Notes under the pieces: generated by a model
Database searches by the model: none
Told to the model about the DNA's origin: nothing
The model's input: only the letters and a program-made list of their open reading frames with translations
Assembly: GCA_964650975.1 (NCBI GenBank)
Contig: CAZYWA010000321.1
Coordinates: 1-8,969 of the forward strand
Reading direction: 5' to 3'
Source of the DNA: CAZYWA01 sp964650975 [NCBI: uncultured bacterium]
GTDB lineage: Bacteria > JADJOY01
DNA: 8,969 bases
Position numbers and translations under genes: made by a program
Part shown: piece by piece, positions 6,457 through 8,969 of the stretch
Numbering within the stretch: the stretch's first letter is position 1
Layout: each line of letters begins with the position of its first letter

Positions 6457-7034
6457 ATGGACGATCCGCGCGTGCTCGACGCCGGCCACGGCGACCGTGG
6501 CGCGAGCGGATCACCCGGAAGGGTTGCGGCCCAGGGCCAGCACGTTGAGCCAGGTCATCGTGAGATGCGGCTGCGCGAGCAAGTGCTGCGGGGATTCTGG
6601 ATCGCCGAGCCGACGAAGCTCCTCGAAGCCGGTGCCGCAAGGAGTTCCGTGCCGGAGGAGGTTGTCGAGCGAGCATTCGCCGACGTGCTCGGGGGACTCG
6701 CCATCGACGACAAAGCTCGGAGGTGGGTGAAGGAGTCGCTTCGTGACGGCCGTCACCGTCAGAAGCAGGTTCACGAGGAAGCTCTCGCCCCGCTGAAACG
6801 GGACCAGGAGACGCTCGAGGCCCGCAGCGCCAGGGCCCGGGAGGACGAGCTCGACGGCGCGATCGAACTCCACATCTACGAGCGAAAAACGAGCGAGTGG
6901 CAGGACGAGCTCGGACGGATTGGAGCTGCGACCGAGCGCCATGAGGCTGCAAATCGGGCCTTTTTGGACGAGGGCGTGATGTGATGCTCTTGGAAATCTG
7001 CAGCGGCGCGAAGCGGTCCTTCGAGCAGGGGATC
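6457..7034 (+). pseudogene. Large serine recombinase, C-terminal remnant, frameshifted
   Basis: Large serine recombinases excise or integrate DNA. Only their C-terminal coiled-coil region is visible here. From about 6649 the frame reads VPEEVVERAFADVLGGLAID, then helices with WVKESLRDGRHRQKQVHEEA, ARAREDELDGAIELHIYERK and TSEWQDELGRIGAATERHEA. These match the usual region after the zinc ribbon (DxLDGRIDxxFYxRKxxEWxxE). The frame stops at 6982, but the homologous reading continues one frame over (VMLLEICSGAKRSFEQ). The cause is a tandem TGATG at 6977-6986; removing one copy restores the frame. The catalytic resolvase domain is absent. The upstream part to 6640 (residues 1-60) does not resemble a zinc ribbon in frame, although a degenerate Cys-rich reading lies in another frame (CRKEF near 6630). 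It is therefore dead, a relic of an integrated element. Confidence 0.65.
6977..6986 (+). repeat. Tandem 5-bp duplication (TGATG twice) that breaks the recombinase frame
   Basis: TGATG occurs at 6977-6981 and again at 6982-6986. The second copy creates an in-frame TGA at 6982-6984. With one copy removed the protein continues with the expected family sequence, so the duplication is the frame-breaking event, either in nature or as a sequencing slip. Confidence 0.6.
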
Positions 7035-7358
7035 CCGACGGCCTCTGTCGCGTCTGGGGTCCCTTCGTGGACAGTTATCGAACTCTGTGCGAGCAGCCAG
7101 CCCCTGAAATCACCGAGGCTTTTGGCAAACTCGGTACGTTCATCATGGCCTGACCGCGTCGCTTTGGGACGTGGACGCAGGCCGCGGACGCGGCTCCGGG
7201 CGTGTCGTGATCGACGAGGCGGGCGTGGTGCGGGACCTCGAGAACGGCGTGGCAGCAGGCGACCCTGGACCGCGCTCCGGTTCGCCTCGCAGGTTTCAGG
7301 AAAATTCCACAACTCCTGGGCGTGCTCCGCCGGCACGCGGTGCGCGTCCTGCTCGTGA
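7035..7358. other. Gene-poor stretch between the recombinase remnant and FG-GAP repeats
   Basis: No gene can be supported. One plus-strand frame gives GLCRVWGPFVDSYRTL...FGKLGTFIMA ending at 7152, but it lacks the third-position GC bias of real genes here. Another at about 7171-7310 gives GRVVIDEAGVVRDLENGVA and has more normal composition, but no family was recognised. A GTG at 7322 opens a hydrophobic, signal-peptide-like stretch (LRRHAVRVLLVSWLA) in a different frame from the FG-GAP repeats that follow. It may be the original start of that gene. Confidence 0.35.
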
Positions 7359-7865
7359 GCTGGCTCGCGCGCCGACATCGACAGCGACGGAGATCTCGAT
7401 GCGTTCGTCGGCGACGGCGCCAGCGGCAATACGCAGTTCTTCCCGAATACCGGTACCCGTAGCAGCTCAGCCTTCGCAGCGAAGTTCGCGAACCCGTTCG
7501 GACTCGCGCACCTGGGGGCGTCGCCTTCGCCGGTGCTGGTCGACATCGACGGTGACGGCGATCTCGACGCGTTCGTCGGCGACAACTCCGGCAATACGAA
7601 CTTCTTTCGGAACACGGGGACCGCGATCGGCCCGGTCTTCGCGGCCAACTCCCCGAACCCGTTCGCCCTGACCGACGTCGGGAAGTATGCGAGCCCGGCG
7701 TTCGCCGACCTCGACGGTGACGGCGACCTCGATGCCCTCATCGGCGACGGGAACGATAGCGGTCCTAGCCACACGGTTTTCTTCGAGAACACGGGGACGG
7801 CGACCGGCCCGGCCTTCGCTCCGGGGTCCGTCAACGCCTTCGGCCTCGTCGACACCGATTCGCTT
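7359..7865 (+). pseudogene. FG-GAP/VCBS-repeat protein fragment
   Basis: The frame starts after a stop at 7356-7358 and contains three repeats, each with a Ca-binding loop D-x-D-x-DGDLDA followed by (F/I)VGD..GNT.FF.NTGT and (N)PF.L. The Asp of each loop is at 7374, 7542 and 7707, so the period is 55-56 residues. Such repeats form blades of secreted beta-propeller proteins that bind other proteins or sugars at the cell surface. A full propeller needs about seven blades. Here the N-terminus is missing, with a possible signal peptide at 7322 lying in another frame. The fourth repeat is cut after NAFGLVDTDS, where cupin antisense sequence begins at about 7865. The frame stays open to 8099, but the extra residues are antisense to the cupin and not real. 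I call it a pseudogene fragment. Confidence 0.75.
7374..7796 (+). repeat. Three tandem FG-GAP/VCBS repeat units (168 and 165 bp period)
   Basis: The sequence GAC-AT/CTC-GAC-xGxGACGGxGATCTCGA recurs at 7374, 7542 and 7707, and each copy is followed by a GGCAATACG or equivalent and AACACGGGGAC block. The copies are similar at DNA level as well as protein level, with copies 2 and 3 closest, so they arose by duplication within the gene. Confidence 0.7.
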
Positions 7866-8201
7866 TGGTGCTCGAACGGCCGTGTGCGTCATGCTCGTTT
7901 CGGGGGCCGCTCCATGCCAGTGCTTGATCCCCGCCGGTGTCCAGATCACGTCGCCCTGCCGGATGCGCTGAACGGGCTTTCCCCACTCCTGGATCAGCCC
8001 GGCGCCGGCGGTGACGAGAAGCAGTTGTCCTTTGCGATGGCGGTGCCAGGCCGAACGCGCGCCGGGCGCGAAGGCGACCGAAGCGCACGTCAGGCATGAC
8101 GGCTCCTCTCCTTGAACGAGTGGAGTCACGTGTGCCGAGCCGGTGAAGTATTCGAGCGGAGCCGGGTTCGACGGTTGTGATTCGGGACTGAGGATCTTCA
8201 T
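7467..8201 (-). CDS. Cupin-domain protein, C-terminus replaced by antisense read-through
   Basis: Residues 1-109 are a single-domain cupin of the type often found beside carboxymuconolactone decarboxylases and quercetinase-like proteins. It starts MKILSPESQPSNPAPLEYFT, has motif 1 GARSAWHRHRKGQ (metal ligands H53, H55 and Q59, the last replacing Glu) and has motif 2 GDVIWTPAGIKHWHG (P89, G91, H94, H96). It ends at MTHTAV, where relatives continue for about 20 more residues (DGK-VDW-E-V-DEQY). From about residue 110 (position 7870 downward) the frame is antisense to the FG-GAP repeats (for example VAVTVEVGERR) and stays open by chance to 7467. The 244-residue product is therefore a chimera. 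The cupin barrel itself may be intact. A GGAGA ribosome site lies 6 nt before the ATG, and the gene follows the SDR gene after 38 bp. Confidence 0.75.
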   Translation of the reverse strand: MKILSPESQPSNPAPLEYFTGSAHVTPLVQGEEPSCLTCASVAFAPGARSAWHRHRKGQLLLVTAGAGLIQEWGKPVQRIRQGDVIWTPAGIKHWHGAAPETSMTHTAVRAPKRIGVDEAEGVDGPRSEGRAGRRPRVLEENRVARTAIVPVADEGIEVAVTVEVGERRARILPDVGQGERVRGVGREDRADRGPRVPKEVRIAGVVADERVEIAVTVDVDQHRRRRRPQVRESERVRELRCEG

Positions 8202-8207
8202 GGGTCT

Positions 8208-8212
8208 TCTCC
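8208..8212 (-). promoter_or_regulatory. Ribosome binding site of the cupin gene
   Basis: GGAGA on the minus strand is 6 nt before the cupin ATG at 8201. It supports that start. Confidence 0.5.
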
Positions 8213-8239
8213 GTTGGAGGGGGCGGATGCGCCAGCGTG

Positions 8240-8824
8240 TCAGGCGCTGCTCACGCCCAGGCTGCGGCGGATCTCCATTCCAGGTGTGGTTGCCAGCTTC
8301 ACGATCAGCGCGGACAGAGCGTTCAACGACACGTCGTGCCCCTGGAAGGGCTCCCCCTTTTGCGTGAGCCGGTAGGCGGTTCTCTCGTCGCCGGTGAACC
8401 AGCCCGGTCGCAGGATCGTGTAGTCGAGGTCCGAAGCCTCGATCACGGCCGCCGAGTCCCGGTAGGGGTCGAGCACCGCGCGGTAGTGCTCGCCCGGCAC
8501 CTCGCCGTAGATGCCCATCGAGCTGACGAAGATGAGCCGCCGAAGATCGCTCGCGTGCATCGCTGCCACGATCGCTTCGGCCTGTTGTTTCATCGCTCCA
8601 GCCAGATCTGCGTAGACGACGTCTTGCTCCATCATGGCCGCCTCGAGCGTGGCCCGACCGAGGACGTCGCCTTCGACGATCGCGACGCGGTCGGAGTCGG
8701 GATTGGCCAGGCGGCGTGCCCGTCGCAAGTAGAGGGTCAACCTCACGTCTGTCGTGGCCAGGAAGACCCGAGTCGTGTTGCGTGCGAGCTGTCCGTTGGC
8801 ACCGAGGATGAGGACGCGCGTCAT
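8240..8824 (-). CDS. NAD(P)H-binding (atypical SDR) protein
   Basis: This is a 194-residue Rossmann-fold protein of the NAD(P)H-binding / NmrA-like group. The dinucleotide-binding loop is GANGQLAR at 8-15 after beta-strand MTRVLIL. The second landmark is VEGDVLG (acidic residue at about 53), then VYADLAG and the FVSSMGIYG strand where classical SDRs carry catalytic Ser. YTILRPGWF follows, with GDERTAYRLTQKGEPFQGHD forming the substrate side. The YxxxK catalytic pair of classical SDRs is not present, so activity is uncertain and a redox-sensing or flavin/quinone-type reductase role is possible. It is intact and of usual length. Its ATG overlaps the CMD-family stop as ATGA, with AAGGG about 8 nt upstream inside that gene, so the pair is co-translated. 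The cupin follows 38 bp downstream. Confidence 0.85.
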   Translation of the reverse strand: MTRVLILGANGQLARNTTRVFLATTDVRLTLYLRRARRLANPDSDRVAIVEGDVLGRATLEAAMMEQDVVYADLAGAMKQQAEAIVAAMHASDLRRLIFVSSMGIYGEVPGEHYRAVLDPYRDSAAVIEASDLDYTILRPGWFTGDERTAYRLTQKGEPFQGHDVSLNALSALIVKLATTPGMEIRRSLGVSSA

Positions 8825-8969
8825 GCCGATGTCCCTTCGTTCACGATGCGGGTCGCATTCAGCGTGCGCGGATAACCGATGAACGGCAGCAACTGGGTGA
8901 TCGTGCCGATGAGCAGCCGGCGGTCGTTCCCCACCGCCAGGTTCCCCGCCACGTGTCCAGCGAGCTGGG
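8821..8969 (-). CDS. Carboxymuconolactone decarboxylase (CMD) family protein, C-terminal part
   Basis: The window edge cuts off the N-terminus, leaving 49 codons. They read QLAGHVAGNLAVGNDRRLLI, GTITQLLPFIGYPRTLNA and TRIVNEGTSA. GH..GNL.VGN.R..LI..ITQLLPFIGYPR-LNAL matches the C-terminal helix of the CMD domain shared by gamma-carboxymuconolactone decarboxylase and AhpD-like proteins. The CxxC or His active site, if present, lies outside the window. It heads a minus-strand set with the NAD(P)-binding and cupin genes, and its stop overlaps the next start by 4 bp. CMD, SDR and cupin are often found together in soil bacteria, and their joint substrate is unknown. Confidence 0.8.
   Translation of the reverse strand, partial: QLAGHVAGNLAVGNDRRLLIGTITQLLPFIGYPRTLNATRIVNEGTSA

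Noticed and set aside
7035-7152. Plus-strand frame ending FGKLGTFIMA as a separate protein
   Set aside because: It lacks the third-position GC bias of neighbouring genes and has no start or recognisable domain.
6455-7855. 466-codon open frame on the minus strand
   Set aside because: Its repeated Pro/Ser-rich segments mirror the FG-GAP repeats, and the rest is antisense to the recombinase remnant. There is no family resemblance.
1-8969. CRISPR arrays, tRNA or rRNA genes
   Set aside because: No regular short direct repeats with unique spacers and no tRNA-like cloverleaf or conserved rRNA sequence were seen.

Overview
The window is high-GC bacterial DNA, with G or C in most third codon positions and mostly minus-strand genes. 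The gene set (a hybrid histidine kinase, a secreted beta-helix protein, an NRAMP-like transporter, a c-type cytochrome, a divergent FolE, FG-GAP repeats and a cupin/CMD/NAD(P)-binding cluster) would suit an environmental proteobacterium, myxobacterium or similar metagenomic lineage. I cannot assign a taxon from the sequence.

Layout. (1) Positions 1-1060 are rearranged. A plus-strand scrap of a histidine-kinase N-box (3-55) is followed by the frameshifted C-terminal tail of an integrase-type transposase (about 87-229). The matching kinase C-terminus (ATPase lobe plus receiver domain) lies on the minus strand (311-1036). (2) A complete secreted right-handed beta-helix protein is at 1142-2221, minus strand. 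(3) Positions 2222-2791 hold no intact gene. Third-position GC bias jumps between frames there, which suggests a decayed gene. (4) Positions 2792-6250 carry a compact minus-strand operon in the order FolE-like enzyme, SUOX-like/cytochrome c protein, 7-TM membrane protein, NRAMP-like transporter. Each start overlaps the preceding stop by 4 bp. (5) Positions 6457-7860 on the plus strand are gene debris: a serine-recombinase C-terminal remnant broken by a 5-bp duplication, then three FG-GAP/VCBS repeats without intact ends. (6) Positions 7467-8969 on the minus strand hold a CMD-family protein (partial at the window edge), an NAD(P)-binding reductase-like protein and a cupin. The cupin is cut where the FG-GAP fragment starts, and its open frame then runs on antisense through the FG-GAP repeats.

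How the genes relate. The four-gene operon is the best candidate for a coherent and poorly described system. It joins a pterin-type metalloenzyme with an altered metal-site motif (CAHH instead of CEHH), an exported haem protein, an uncharacterised integral membrane protein and a metal-ion transporter of the DPSG/SPY subclass. The CMD-SDR-cupin set resembles small redox or aromatic-catabolism cassettes. The rest of the window shows repeated rearrangement and decay, with two mobile-element remnants and at least three gene-truncating junctions.
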